Positions 10,833-20,768 of a DNA stretch of 64,000 bases are shown in pieces (position 1 is the first letter of the stretch; each line of letters opens with the position of its first letter). The stretch is from Powellomyces hirtus (taxonomy: Eukaryota; Chytridiomycota; Chytridiomycetes; Spizellomycetales; Powellomycetaceae): positions 72,501 to 136,500 of the forward strand of contig JAHLKG010000030.1 of the NCBI GenBank assembly GCA_025526995.1. The letters run 5' to 3'. The notes under the pieces were generated by a model. It had not been told where the DNA came from, ran no database searches, and saw only the letters and a program-made list of their open reading frames with translations. The position numbers and the translations under genes are program-made.

Positions 10833-11927
10833 GATTCCACCCTTACTCGGGCATCGAACAAGCCCCCTCTCGTACCGCTCGACGGACCTTTCAACAACCC
10901 GCACCAGTTACTCCTTGAAGATCAACAATCGAAGGCCAAACAGCTAAGCAAGCGATCCCCCAAACACCAAGAAAGAGACCTAGCTTACCAACGCCAATTA
11001 CTACACCTCAAGGAACTCCTGCACGCAGACCAGCATTTCCTAGAACTCCAGCGACTCCCAAAACGCCTATGAAACGTGGGAGTGCTATGCTCTGCAAACG
11101 ATGCGGACGAACCAATCACAAGATCCAGGACTGTTTCGCTAAGCGAGACGTCAATGGCGAAGCAATCGGGGAATCAGCTACTAGCAGCACTTACCCGGTT
11201 AGACAAGTCAGTCGAATCAGCGAAATCAGAGCCGATGAGGAAGACCAAGACTCCCAGGATTTTCTGGACGGTTGGGAGTAGAAATCGGTTCCTCTCAACC
11301 CAATAAGGGACATACTCTCTTCCCTGAATCCGATATTCCCTGGATGACATGTAATCGACCACCCGAAAGCCCTAAGGGCAATCCTACATCTATTCGACGA
11401 ATGGATTTTCAAACCCGACTTCAACCTGGCAAAGCTTCAAGCGCACCCAGTTGGGTCTTCCGAGTCAAAATGGGCACCAAGCCAATTATAGCCCTCTTGA
11501 ACACCGGCTGCAATACCATGGTCGTTCAAGACCGCGTAGCAGATGAACAAAGACTCGAGAAGAGACCTCTTGATAACCCATACGACATTGATACTGCCGG
11601 TGCTGGCCAAAGGATCCGAATCACCTCCTTTACCACCCAATCAATCCAAATTTTCAATAATGTCTTGCAAGACTACGACTCTGTTGCTTCTTTCCATTTC
11701 GAAATTGCGCCTATTGGAATCCCTCTTATCTTGGGACTTCCATTCCCCACCAATATATTAAGTATGGAAGGAAAACTACTTATATCGGAGTTGATCACGT
11801 GGGTTCACGTGATTGCGTGATACGCCCTGCGATGGCGCAGTTATGACTCGATGACAGAGTCTGTACGTGCTAACACCCGCCCATGCTTTGCGGTCAAAAC
11901 CATCATCTAATTTGTCCGAGTACCGCT

Positions 11928-11996
11928 GGACAAATTAGATGATGTTTTTGAATGCGCTTTGCCATTCTGAACCCTTTCTGATGATTTATTGTGTCC
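11928..11996 (+). repeat. 69-bp unit 4, with truncated upstream partner
   Basis: GGACAAATTAGAT to TTTATTGTGTCC, 69 bp, inside a probable H3-like intron (5' GTACCG at about 11920, 3' splice ATGCCAG ending 11997-12017 region). Its left end forms a 17-bp perfect inverted repeat with 11901-11917, which looks like the surviving right end of a second unit cut by the retroelement. Confidence 0.65.
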
Positions 11997-12203
11997 TCCA
12001 TCTTCCTTCAATGCCAGCTATTACGCCTCCAAAGTGGGCGCATTGATCCCAAAGGCACCATTTCGATGATGCGTCTGCGGGATCGTCGTCCCGGTGTGGA
12101 CAGACGAGTTGAACGCAAAAGGAAAGCTGCGTTGGAATGCTAGGGGCATGGATGTACTGCAAGAAGGAGCAGAGCTCTTTCTGGCAAGTTTTTTGGCAGA
12201 CTC

Positions 12204-12478
12204 TGTAATGAGGCGTGGCTCACCAGCCTAAGCCTAGACACGCATCGGGAAGGGTCCCGTGCGAGATGGATGCTAGCGTCAGCATCCTGAAGGGTACTAG
12301 ACCTCAGGGATGGCCACGGATGGCCATCACGTGACCAGGGCCACTCCGCGGCCTAGAAGAAAAGTAGAAATGCTCCAACGAGGGCGCATTCAAGACTTAG
12401 AGATCTTACAGTAGAATTAGACATAGGGAATTCCCGAATAGAAGACTAGACTCTGGCAACGGACCTAGTCTTATTACA
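12204..12478. mobile_element. Solo LTR copy A (275 bp)
   Basis: TGTAATGAGG..TTATTACA flanked by the 5-bp duplication GACTC (12199-12203 and 12479-12483). It interrupts the histone-fold exon of the H3-like gene. Same family as 39325-39599. No internal region, so it is an LTR-LTR recombination product. Confidence 0.9.
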
Positions 12479-12551
12479 GACTCGCTCCTGGTGTCTTGCC
12501 ATACCAGGCAATCCACCGTCACAAAGTACGACGTAAGTGCATATCTGATTA

Positions 12552-12621
12552 GGACGCATTAAATCAGTTATTTGAACGATTGGTCCATCCGCTGGAAGCA
12601 AAAACTCAATTTACTGTGTCT
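12552..12621 (+). repeat. 70-bp unit 5 (intron of H3-like gene)
   Basis: GGACGCATTAAAT to TTTACTGTGTCT, one base longer than the others. It occupies most of the intron 12533-12635 (GTAAGT..TTGCAG). Confidence 0.75.
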
Positions 12622-13001
12622 TCATTACATTGCAGGTTCAGATTGCGGCAGCTCTGGGCGGGCGCCTTGATCCTGAACGCGTTAAGGAGTTGCGGCAACT
12701 GCAGATCTGCGATGAGGCCGCCAGGGAGAAGGCGGCTTCTCTAAAAAGGAGAAAGGCGAAGGGGAAGGGGAAGGCAACGGCGACGGAGTCGGAGTCGGAT
12801 TCTTCATCCGAATATGAGCCTTACCCGCAAAAGTGGGACGATGAGGAAGACGAGTACAATCCACACGGTGAAGGGCCTTTGGGTGGGTCTGCTTCAGGTA
12901 CCGCTGGTACCCCTGGTGTATCCTATGCAGATGTATAGTTTTGCAGCGGGGGGGTGGGGGGGGGAGGGGTTGTTCCTATTATTTAGCATAAAGGTCCTAT
13001 A

Positions 13002-13070
13002 GGATGCATTAAATAGCACATATGAAAGCAGCTTTTCAACACGAGCACAATGAAAACATTTGACGTGTCC
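13002..13070 (+). repeat. 69-bp unit 6
   Basis: GGATGCATTAAAT to GACGTGTCC, 69 bp, in the 394-bp gap between the H3-like stop (12938) and the recombinase stop (13333). The gap also holds a G-rich tract at about 12946-12970. Otherwise nothing else is recognisable there. Confidence 0.7.
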
Positions 13071-13082
13071 ACACGGGATGCT

Positions 13083-13151
13083 GGACACAATAGATAGTTT
13101 ATTTGGAGGTCAACTCTATCTGCCAGCGCAAAGAACACATATAAAGCGTCC
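13083..13151 (+). repeat. 69-bp unit 7
   Basis: GGACACAATAGAT to AAAGCGTCC, 69 bp, 12 bp after unit 6; the spacer ends GCT as in the 3160-3168 spacer. May be part of an unrecognised intron or UTR. Confidence 0.7.
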
Positions 13152-13650
13152 AAGTCACTAGCTAATCTGCAGCAGGTGCTATAGGAGGACAACTAAGTTC
13201 TATATTATGACGCCTTGTCTTGGGTGGTGGCGATATGTGTGCCCTGTACTTATCCAGAGTCAATCCAAGCCCTTCTCTCTCCATGTCCATCATCTCGGCA
13301 ATCTCATATCCTGTGCATCCAGACTCTCTCATTCACTTGTCGATTTCATTATATATCACCTTGCGCTTGCTCCAGTATTTCCGTTCGGTTGAACTATGCG
13401 TTCGCCACGTTGCTTTGTGTGCCACCTCTAAGCTATGTACGGAAGGATGTCGTCTAACAACCGTCCCCTTCTCATCAAGAATTGGCTGCCCTTCTTCATA
13501 TTCCAACCAAACTTGAAGCACTGTCTGGTGATGCCGATAAAGCTCATATGGCAGCCATTTGGCAGACTCGGAGCCCTGTGTCTGTTGTGGTTGTGGTTGT
13601 TGTTGTTGTTGTGTCTCTTCTGCGTACAACTGCTGTTCCGTGTGGTTTCT

Positions 13651-13719
13651 GGACAGAATAAATGATGTATTTCAATTTAGAGCGCGGCTTGGGAGCGAAA
13701 AAGATCAGTTAACCTGTCC
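13651..13719 (-). repeat. 69-bp unit 8 (recombinase intron)
   Basis: Minus strand GGACAGGTTAACT to TTTATTCTGTCC, 69 bp of the 80-bp intron 13728-13649; the 3' splice AG follows directly after GTCC. Homologous along its length to unit 9. Confidence 0.8.
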
Positions 13720-13856
13720 AACGCTTACCTAGTAGTTGTACGCGACAGGGGTTCGTCGTCCTCTTCTTCTGACGTTGTTGACGTTGGAAAGAGTAATTGC
13801 GGGGGGGGGGGGGGGGGGCATCCGTCAGCTGTGACATAGTAGACTGTAACTGGCGT

Positions 13857-13908
13857 TATGACAGTGCATGGGCCTATAGTGTACACTATAGGCCCATGCA
13901 CTGTCATA
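13857..13908. repeat. Perfect 52-bp terminal palindrome, PLV1 left end
   Basis: Two 26-base arms meet at GT|AC with no loop, starting at the first base of the element. The identical palindrome is at the other end (39000-39051). Confidence 0.95.
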
Positions 13909-14708
13909 GGTGTAGTTGACTATGGCCTATAGTTGGCCTAAGGCTTATAGTTGAACTAGCTAAACAACTATGGCCTATAGTCAACTATGGCCTATAGTTG
14001 GGACAGACATTACGTAAGCTCCTTATCATCTGCTCTGCGCCACATTATATAAGCTTCTCATCACCTGCGCCACCTTACGTAAGCCAATGTGATACCTACA
14101 TGTAGGCACATTGAACCAATGTGACCCTACATGTAGCACCCTACATGTAGGCTATCCCAGATGCTAGATCTAGTATGCTCATTATCGATAATGAACCTTT
14201 CAAAGTCTGAACCAATTGTGACTCATCAACCTACATGTAGGCTATCCAGTCTGAACCAATTGTGACTCATCAACCTGATCCCAGATGCTAGATCTAGTAT
14301 GCTCATTATCGATAATGAACCTTTCAAAGTCTGAACCAATTGTGACTCATTACCTACATGTAGCACCCTACATCTATGCCCTACATCTATCCTAACTCAG
14401 ATGCTAGATCTAGTATGCTCATTATCGATAATGAACCTTTCAAAGTAACCAATTGTGACTCATCTTTTGATCACCAGACCATGTGATCTGATATTGCACC
14501 ATCATGTGATCTGACATTCAGTCAATGACCCCTACATCTAGGCTATCCCAGATGCTATATCTAGTATTATTGAGGCCCTATCCGATCTACTTGCATTCTT
14601 GGCCCTTGATCATCAATGTGCACTAATCCGAATCCCAAAAATGTCATGAGCCTCAAATGGCTTCGCAATGATGCTTTTGGACACTGCTCACTCGTATTCA
14701 GCGATTGT

Positions 14709-15390
14709 GCAAATGGACAAAATCAGGAATTACATATATTACATTTCCTGATTTTGTCCATTTGCCCAATTCCATTAGAGGCCTCAAACAGGTTCCAATG
14801 TAGCGGTTCGAACCACTTTTTGCATCATTGCTTGTTTTCATTTGGATTCAGAGATGATTCAAAAACATACCGCAATGATGCTTTTTTGACACTGCTCACT
14901 CGTATCCAGCGATTGTGCAAATGGACAAAATCAGGAATTACATATATTACATTTCCTGATTTTGTCCATTTGCCCAATTCCATTAGAGGCCTCAAACAGG
15001 TTCCAATGTAGCGGTTCGAACCACTTTTTGCATCATTGCTTGTTTTCATTTGGATTCAGAGATGATTCAAAAACATACCGCAATGATGCTTTTTTGACAC
15101 TGCTCACTTGTATCCAGCGATTGTGCAAATGGACAAAATCAGGAATTACATATATTACATTTCCTGATTTTGTCCATTTGCCCAATTCCATTAGAGGCCT
15201 CAAACAGGTTCCAATGTAGCGGTTCGAACCACTTTTTGCATCATTGCTTGTTTTCATTTGGATTCACAGATGATTCAAAAAACATACCACAATGATGCTT
15301 TTTTGACACTGCTCACTCGTATCCAGCGATTGTGCAAATGGACAAAATCAGGAATTACATATATTACATTTCCTGATTTTGTCCATTTGC
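14709..15390. repeat. Four tandem 208/209-bp hairpin units, left TIR
   Basis: Hairpins at about 14709-14765, 14917-14973, 15125-15181 and 15334-15390. Arms GCAAATGGACAAAATCAGG and its complement flank a short AT-rich loop. Between them lies a constant spacer with CCATTAGAGGCCTCAAAC and a TTCGAA core. Arms are perfectly paired in every copy. Confidence 0.9.
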
Positions 15391-15640
15391 ACAATCTCCT
15401 AAAAGGGTTCAATCGGTTACCAGTGGGGCGAAGCGCAGCAATAAATGGCATCATGGCTCTGTGCCAGATCACGTGATCCGACTTCGGGTCTTCCACCAGA
15501 TCATGTGATTGCGCCATGCTCTCGTATCAAGCTCAATCTTCAACGCATGTCATTGCTTGCATAAAATTTTTCTATATCCACACATCAGAATCAGAGTCTG
15601 TCTACTATACACATACGCAATGTCAGCTTAGCTTGCTCAG

Positions 15641-18586
15641 CTAGCACCCTTCGGTCATAGTTGCTATACAGGTTTGAACGAGCTTCAAGAATCTTGGATT
15701 TGTGGTGTAAGTCCATTTTCGCTTGCGGGTCGCAGGATCGGTTTTGCGCGTCTGACTGGTCTCGTAGACGGGGCACTCAAAGTATGTCTCCAACATCCGG
15801 GAAACCAGACTGCAGCGAAGATCTTCAGGAGGGTTGTGAAAGCTGAAAGCTTTGTTGATCCTATCGAGGGACATCGACGTTGACATGGTGGGTGGGAAGA
15901 CGTCACCAAGTGTAGCGCTGTTCTCGGTAAGTAGGTCGGCTATGATATGGTGTTCCGTATGCCGAATCTCCATGATCTTGCTAGGCATCTGGAGACCGTT
16001 GCTCCAAATGAACTTGAGTTTCTTGTCATCCTGCGATCGGAACATACCACGGAATCGGTGTTTCTGATACTTGAGGCGCGCTTGCAGTGTTGCTTTGTTG
16101 GAATAGATGTCAGCTTCGAGAGCACGCACGTAGTCTGCCAACCCTTTCTGATGCTCAGGATCGGAACTGTTGCACATATTCGGTATCTTATCCCAATCGA
16201 AGCAGACCTCTGCATTGCTGAGCAAATCCTTGATGTACTTTGCATTTGCTTTGCTGATCGTCTCGGCATCGGCTGGATAGGTTGTGATGTTGGCAAGCTG
16301 TGCGAAGAAGTTGAATGTCTCGTATGGGATGGGACCATTGTAGTTTTTCCCAGCTAGAGCCTCGATTTCCAAGTCCTTTTGGAGTTGCTGAAAGATCTTG
16401 CATTTGGGCACATCGATGGGCGGTTTGACAAATCCAAGAGATGCTTGCATGCTTCGACAGAGTCTCATCCGGCTATCCTTTGGGTGGCGTATCCGATTCA
16501 AGCCCTGAAGGAAGTCGCGTGGAGAGATCTGTGGCGTGTAGAAGGCATGGATTGCATCGAACACATCAGGTGTGTTGAAGTTCACTCCAACCGAAATGGT
16601 CCCATTGGTAACGACCACGCGCAATTCGGGGTAGCCCCAAACCGTTTCCACTTGTTCCAACTTCTGCTTCTCCATTTCCTTGTCGGCATAGTACCCAATG
16701 ATCTCCTTCCCCTCGGTCCATTTCATATGTTGGCAAAGAGCAGAGACAATATGCGGCACTCCATGCGCTCCCTTCTTGTACGGGGTGAAGATGTACAGTT
16801 TCTTCCCAGCTGCAAGCTCTTCAAGGATGTTGTGAAACCAGCTGTTGAATGTTTCATACTCCAGAAACGTCCTTTCAGTGGGTTTTGCTCGTGTGGAGAT
16901 GATTTCAATACCAGCGCTGCCCCGTACCCGGTCTGCTCGAGCCAAGCTTTGCAACATGTTCGTAGTCGCCTTTGAAGGGAATGCGTCCATCACAATGACT
17001 TTCTTCGCATTTTTGACCAATGTCAGCCATGTCGCCCAGTTGTCGCTGAGATGTGTCTGATGCGTCCTCATGTCCTTTCCGAATGTATCGAGGATGGTTT
17101 CGATCTCGTCACAGATAATGACATCGACGTTTCGAGTCAGATAGTGGAGGGACTGAATTGAGCATATGAGGTGTTGCGCTTCGCTCAACATGCCACCCTG
17201 CTTTTGCCGCTTTGTCATTTCCTTGTAATTGACAAACTCTAGACCGTCCTCTGCTAGTCGCTGCTTGGTGTTGGCCGAGAGTGTAATCCGTGGAGAGATC
17301 CACAACGTCCGCATTAGGGGTTTTTGCACTTTGGGCCAACTTCTGAGCCATTCAACCACCGCACCGGTCTTGTTACTGCCCATTGGTGATGTCAGGTAGG
17401 AGTATTTGCACTTGCGTGAGATGTGGTTTGCAGTGAGGTAGCGATCTTGCTCTGCATCGACCATGATGGTGTTCTCAATAGTCATGTTGGCCTGAAGCTT
17501 CTTCGTGCTCGGAGATGCGCGGATCTCTGGGTAAAAGTGCTCAAGAAGTGCATTGATGGTGCCAGCTTTGACAGCGTACTTGTCGGTGATAGAATCCCAG
17601 GCCTTTCTGTACTTTTGTAAGCGGGGAATGGTGTCTAGTTTCCGCTTGTTCCATGCCCAGAAGGTGAAGAAGTCTATGCCTGTTTGGTAACACCACATCA
17701 TCACAATCCAGATGTCATGGTGCGACAAGTAGTTGCTGCTGGCTTTGGGTGGGTTGGGTAAAAGCGCCAGTTTGTCCACAGGGGTTGCTGTCAACCAATC
17801 AAACGATTCGGGCACTGGAAGTTCTAGCTGTGGAAGCCCCATGATGTCGATGGGTGCAGAGCGCTTGGCTTTCAGATCCGATGTTGCTGCTGCCTCTGCA
17901 GCTGCGTCTTCGGCGTCTTTCTTGAAGTACGGAAGAGTGGTGAAGTCTACAGCGTCCTCGTCAAAGTCGTGCATGATCAAGTGTGTTCCAACGTGGCAGC
18001 TGCCTTCTAGATACTTCTGTACATCCTTTCCAGGCTTGGATTGGTTGATGCATTTGAAGTTTTTGTTACGGTAGTAGACTGATTGATCGAATCCGAGACT
18101 CTTGTGTAGTTTGCAGAAACGTTTGAGAGGCTCAAGAATCGCCTCCATGTTGAGCGCGTAGTAGTTTGAAAGGATCACGTGGAGCGACATGTCGGGTTCT
18201 CCAGTGGGCGTGGTGAAGCGGCCTGAAATGTGCATCCGCGCGTTTGGGAATGCGTCAAGAATTGTTGCCTTGAGCGTTTCCATTGGAACAGTGCCATCGC
18301 GAATGTCGATATCAAAGTAGATTTTGCGCTTTCCTTCCACTGTCATTATCTCGTAAAGGCCTTGATCCGAGGTGACAATGTCAACTAGCTTGTCACGCGT
18401 CACACCTGCCCACATGTTGCCCCATCGCTTGGTTTCAGACTTGATGGGGACCTGGTCGGGTTCCAAAAGGGAAAGCACATAGTCCTGCGCTCCGCCTATA
18501 TCACAGTTTTTGAACCATGGAATGCCCAAGTGGAATAGTCGTCTGAAGCGATTTCCGGTTGAAGGGTCGGTGAAGATGGCAGACAT
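15641..18586 (-). CDS. AEP primase fused to UL9-like SF2 helicase (PLV1 replication protein)
   Basis: 981 aa from ATG 18586. N-terminal third is an archaeo-eukaryotic (PrimPol/UL52-like) primase: KIYFDIDI (metal ligands), SLHVI, and DQSVYYRNKNF with nearby QSK. The C-terminal half resembles herpesvirus origin-binding (UL9) and related giant-virus SF2 helicases: phosphate loop TSPMGSNKTGA, DEIETIL (motif II), TNGTISVGVNF (motif V), FLQGLNRIRHP (motif VI). It would prime and unwind the linear viral genome. It starts the left gene block, 130 bp inside the TIR. It is not homologous to the PLV2 primase-helicase beyond the general primase fold. Confidence 0.85.
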   Translation of the reverse strand: MSAIFTDPSTGNRFRRLFHLGIPWFKNCDIGGAQDYVLSLLEPDQVPIKSETKRWGNMWAGVTRDKLVDIVTSDQGLYEIMTVEGKRKIYFDIDIRDGTVPMETLKATILDAFPNARMHISGRFTTPTGEPDMSLHVILSNYYALNMEAILEPLKRFCKLHKSLGFDQSVYYRNKNFKCINQSKPGKDVQKYLEGSCHVGTHLIMHDFDEDAVDFTTLPYFKKDAEDAAAEAAATSDLKAKRSAPIDIMGLPQLELPVPESFDWLTATPVDKLALLPNPPKASSNYLSHHDIWIVMMWCYQTGIDFFTFWAWNKRKLDTIPRLQKYRKAWDSITDKYAVKAGTINALLEHFYPEIRASPSTKKLQANMTIENTIMVDAEQDRYLTANHISRKCKYSYLTSPMGSNKTGAVVEWLRSWPKVQKPLMRTLWISPRITLSANTKQRLAEDGLEFVNYKEMTKRQKQGGMLSEAQHLICSIQSLHYLTRNVDVIICDEIETILDTFGKDMRTHQTHLSDNWATWLTLVKNAKKVIVMDAFPSKATTNMLQSLARADRVRGSAGIEIISTRAKPTERTFLEYETFNSWFHNILEELAAGKKLYIFTPYKKGAHGVPHIVSALCQHMKWTEGKEIIGYYADKEMEKQKLEQVETVWGYPELRVVVTNGTISVGVNFNTPDVFDAIHAFYTPQISPRDFLQGLNRIRHPKDSRMRLCRSMQASLGFVKPPIDVPKCKIFQQLQKDLEIEALAGKNYNGPIPYETFNFFAQLANITTYPADAETISKANAKYIKDLLSNAEVCFDWDKIPNMCNSSDPEHQKGLADYVRALEADIYSNKATLQARLKYQKHRFRGMFRSQDDKKLKFIWSNGLQMPSKIMEIRHTEHHIIADLLTENSATLGDVFPPTMSTSMSLDRINKAFSFHNPPEDLRCSLVSRMLETYFECPVYETSQTRKTDPATRKRKWTYTTNPRFLKLVQTCIATMTEGC

Positions 18587-18742
18587 TGTTGTGTTGTTTA
18601 GAAGTAGTGACAAGAAAAAAGTAGGCTCTGGGGAATGCGTCTGATGAGACGCGTTTCGCCCAAACGGATCCTTTTATACACCCGGATGATGGTCGTCATC
18701 GATAACGGCGACATTGAAGAGATCACGTCACATCATGACGGA

Positions 18743-19126
18743 TCACTGAGGTCCATACTTCGATACTATCTCGAAGACATGCTGTCGTGTGAGGGGTTTC
18801 TCATACCAGTCTGTCCCTCCCGCCTGCAAGAAGTCTTGACGGGCTTTTGGTTTGCTCGAAAACCCTATGATCGGAATGGAGGTGGCTGACATAGACTCCT
18901 TCTCGAACTCTCGGACAGATCTCACCACGTCAACGCCAGTTGCATCTTGAAGGATGAAGTCACATAGAAACAGGGTGATGTTTGGGTTGTCTAGAAAAGC
19001 TTGAAGTGCCTGATCTTTGGTTCTGCACCTGATCACGCACCAATTGAGTGCGGAAAACATAGCAAACGCGATTTTGAGACTGAGATCATTGTCATCGAGA
19101 ATCAACGCGTATGCTAGACATGGCAT
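18743..19126 (-). CDS. CheY-like response-regulator receiver domain protein (PLV1)
   Basis: 127 aa, a single stand-alone receiver domain. The acidic pocket is ILDDND (D11, D12, D14), the phospho-acceptor D56 lies in LFLCDFIL, the conserved Ser is in IIGFSS (90/91) and the Lys is K110 in WYEKPL. All key receiver positions are kept. Receivers are phosphorylated by histidine kinases; fungi have hybrid kinases and Ssk1/Skn7 regulators. A viral copy could tap into or buffer host stress phosphorelay (HOG-type) signalling. That role is inference. It lies between the primase-helicase and the integrase and is divergent from the 66-aa gene at 19157. No counterpart is seen in PLV2. Confidence 0.85.
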   Translation of the reverse strand: MPCLAYALILDDNDLSLKIAFAMFSALNWCVIRCRTKDQALQAFLDNPNITLFLCDFILQDATGVDVVRSVREFEKESMSATSIPIIGFSSKPKARQDFLQAGGTDWYEKPLTRQHVFEIVSKYGPQ

Positions 19127-19156
19127 TGTTTCTACTGTGTGTTACTATAAGAGTGA

Positions 19157-19357
19157 ATGGATCTTGATCATCAACTTCAACGTTTTTATCGAGCTATGCA
19201 GCTGTGGAGTGACTTTGAACGTGGAGATCTGTTTGTACGATATCCAAAGTCAGGCCTCCGTTACCATGTGGTTGACCCGCGTCAAGCATACCAACTGATC
19301 TGTTACCTGACCAGCCGTGTCAGAGTTAGATCTGGGAATCCTCGAACTCGTGTATGA
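19157..19357 (+). CDS. Small PLV1 protein with QAY motif, 66 aa
   Basis: ATG at 19157, 30 bp from the divergent receiver gene. It overlaps the 3' end of the integrase gene by 32 bp. The pattern F..GDLFVRYP..G..Y.V.DPRQAY....Y resembles the 96-aa PLV1 protein at 26246, suggesting paralogues. Function unknown. Confidence 0.5.
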   Translation: MDLDHQLQRFYRAMQLWSDFERGDLFVRYPKSGLRYHVVDPRQAYQLICYLTSRVRVRSGNPRTRV

Positions 19358-20672
19358 GATCCTTGGCGTTTGCCAAGTTACGCACTGGTTCCCAGGTGGC
19401 ATCCTCTCTGGGGTATCCCACCCAATGCGTCAGATACTGAGTTTGTCGCCTGTAAATGCGTTTGGCGCTAATAAAGTCAGCTTCGTACTCGTCGTTTCCT
19501 TCAAGACGCAATGATCGCCGCGTCTCTGGCTGGGTGCCCTCTGCACGTTCCCAGCTTTGCTGGGTGTTGGAACCTGGCACAAGATCATTACTTGGCGCGC
19601 TGGGTGGTTCAGGGTTGGGGTTCTCTACGACACCGGCAGATGGACGTTTTGGCACTGACTCATCCGCGCTTAGTATCGGCGGTATCGGAAGCAACTGTGT
19701 TTTGGCGTACCGGCCCGAAACCAATCGGCCTTTGGCATCCTCAACTTTGTAACTTGGCAGCTGGTTTGGATACGTGGACTCAAATCGCTGTACAACACTG
19801 TAGATGGGAGTGCTCCAGAACCCGAGGAGACCTGGTTTGGCCACTGATCCTGTGAAGATCCGTTTGAGCCGAACTTGCTGACCAATATGCAGTGGGGTTG
19901 AGATCCGCGTTGTTGAATATCGGGTGGAGATCTTCTTCTTAATGTTACTGACTGCTTGAGCCATGATAGTGTCATCTGCCTTCAACAACGTATCGGGAGA
20001 GAACCCGGTTGTGAATGACTTGTTACTGTTCAGGTTGCGGACGACCAGCGGCAAGTTCTTGACCCACTTGCGATCACCAGCCGCTGTCATCATCTGGAAT
20101 AGTTGTTGCTTGATGGTTCCACCTGCCCGTTCGACAATGGCATTCTGTTGCGGCATATGTGGCTTGGAGTAGAACAAGCGGATGTTGAATCCCTCCAACA
20201 TCTTTTTGAACTGGGATTGAAACGTACCTCCGTTATCACACTGGAATACAGTGAATGATGCACCCTCTTTGAGCCCTTGATCGATGCATGACTTGGCAGC
20301 AGCTGTCGTTTCAGCCTCAGTCTCTGTTCGCAGCGCTCGTGCCCAATGGCGCTTACTGAACCCATCTATCATATGGAAGAATCCGATGTAGCCTGCATCT
20401 GCATATGTCCGCAGTGAGACGTTGTCACACTGAATGTAACCTGGTTTTGTGATCTGAATGGGCGCAATGGTGGACTGTTTGAAGGGTTTCTGGTGTGTTT
20501 GATGCTCTACCTTGTACTTGAGAAAGTCGTTCAAGATTGTCCTTTGAGAGATGTTTGACTCAGGGTATGCACGTTTGACAGCTGCCCAAAGGTTGTCCCT
20601 GCCTGTCTTGTGGGTCTTGTATACAGCATCAACTTGCTGCCGTTCATCCTTGGTAAGAGGTGCCCATGACAT
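19326..20672 (-). CDS. Retroviral-type integrase with C-terminal chromodomain (PLV1)
   Basis: 448 aa from ATG 20672. RVE core with catalytic D83 (QCDNVS), D146 (FQCDNGGTF) and E181 (NAIVERAGG). The C-terminus is a chromodomain (about 390-448: EADFISAKR, THWVGYP, ATWEPVRNL), expected to bind methylated histone tails and steer integration to heterochromatin. It produces the 5-bp target duplication seen at the element ends, as in Polintons. It is clearly homologous to the PLV2 integrase, which is a little longer. Confidence 0.93.
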   Translation of the reverse strand: MSWAPLTKDERQQVDAVYKTHKTGRDNLWAAVKRAYPESNISQRTILNDFLKYKVEHQTHQKPFKQSTIAPIQITKPGYIQCDNVSLRTYADAGYIGFFHMIDGFSKRHWARALRTETEAETTAAAKSCIDQGLKEGASFTVFQCDNGGTFQSQFKKMLEGFNIRLFYSKPHMPQQNAIVERAGGTIKQQLFQMMTAAGDRKWVKNLPLVVRNLNSNKSFTTGFSPDTLLKADDTIMAQAVSNIKKKISTRYSTTRISTPLHIGQQVRLKRIFTGSVAKPGLLGFWSTPIYSVVQRFESTYPNQLPSYKVEDAKGRLVSGRYAKTQLLPIPPILSADESVPKRPSAGVVENPNPEPPSAPSNDLVPGSNTQQSWERAEGTQPETRRSLRLEGNDEYEADFISAKRIYRRQTQYLTHWVGYPREDATWEPVRNLANAKDLIHEFEDSQI

Positions 20673-20768
20673 TGTGTGCAAACTTACAGTAACACTGCTA
20701 TGTACAACTCCTCGCCAATAAATTTCTTATTTAACCCCCAGGTGGTGTGAAAAACCTTCAAACCCAAG

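Larger units (their letters stand above)
3840..11820 (+). mobile_element. Decayed Ty3/gypsy-type retroelement, 3'-truncated, with nested copia
   Basis: A 5' LTR (3840-4276) is followed by a primer-binding-like site, a gag-like region (about 4356-5122 and 10838-11280) with a zinc knuckle, and a retropepsin remnant ending at 11820. RT and integrase are missing and I find no second copy of the LTR, so the element is truncated near 11.8 kb. A complete copia element lies inside gag. It interrupts the H3-like gene. Confidence 0.65.
4356..11820 (+). pseudogene. gag-protease remnant of the gypsy-type element
   Basis: ATG at 4356 opens a frame that stops early; homologous coding continues in shifted frames (4499-4828, then about 4860-5122). 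After the copia insertion it resumes near 10838. A CX2CX4HX4C zinc knuckle (CKRCGRTNHKIQDC) lies at about 11092-11133 and a retropepsin-like domain at about 11400-11800, with flap/second-motif GIPLILGLPF. The catalytic triad reads LLNTGC instead of LLDTGC, so the protease Asp is lost. The element cannot be active. Confidence 0.6.
3682..12938 (+). pseudogene. Histone H3-like gene, split by retroelements
   Basis: Exon 1 (3682-3839) starts MTRTQT, recalling the H3 tail start MARTKQT, then Lys/Pro- and Ser-rich residues; it is cut at 3839 by an LTR. It resumes near 11998 after an intron holding a 69-bp unit, with an RRPGV motif like the H3 RPGTVALREIRR region (about 12076-12110). A frame break or small deletion at about 12140 removes the alpha-1 region. 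Then comes an H3 alpha-2/alpha-3-like segment (RGMDVLQEGAELFLASFLAD, then TVTKYDVQIAAALGG), interrupted by a solo LTR (12204-12478) and an intron (12533-12635). The C-terminal extension is basic then acidic, ending SYADV at 12938. About 13 of 41 positions of the alpha-2/3 block match canonical H3 by eye. Exon 1 assignment is inference; the histone fold of the later part is better supported. Confidence 0.5.
13857..15510 (+). repeat. PLV1 left terminal inverted repeat (1654 bp)
   Basis: Matches 37607-39051 in reverse complement, with one extra 209-bp unit. From the tip inward: 52-bp palindrome, repeated ACTATGGCCTATAG segments, several CCTACATGTAGG palindromes, repeated blocks with ATTATCGATAAT, then four hairpin units. 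Short frames that cross the tandem units are repeat artefacts, not genes. Confidence 0.92.

Noticed and set aside
11821..11927. 3' LTR of the gypsy element
   Set aside because: No sequence matching 3840-4276 occurs there; the element is truncated.
13801..13818. Treating the G18 run as a true inactivating frameshift of the recombinase
   Set aside because: Homopolymers of this length are error-prone; all other exon phases agree, so I leave it undecided.
14709..15390. CRISPR-like regular repeats
   Set aside because: 208-bp hairpin units with no unique spacers in a eukaryotic context; these are TIR repeats.
14616..15476. Several 66-130-codon open frames in the PLV1 TIRs (also 37621-38292)
   Set aside because: They cross hairpin tandem repeats on both strands and repeat with the 208-bp period; no coding signal.
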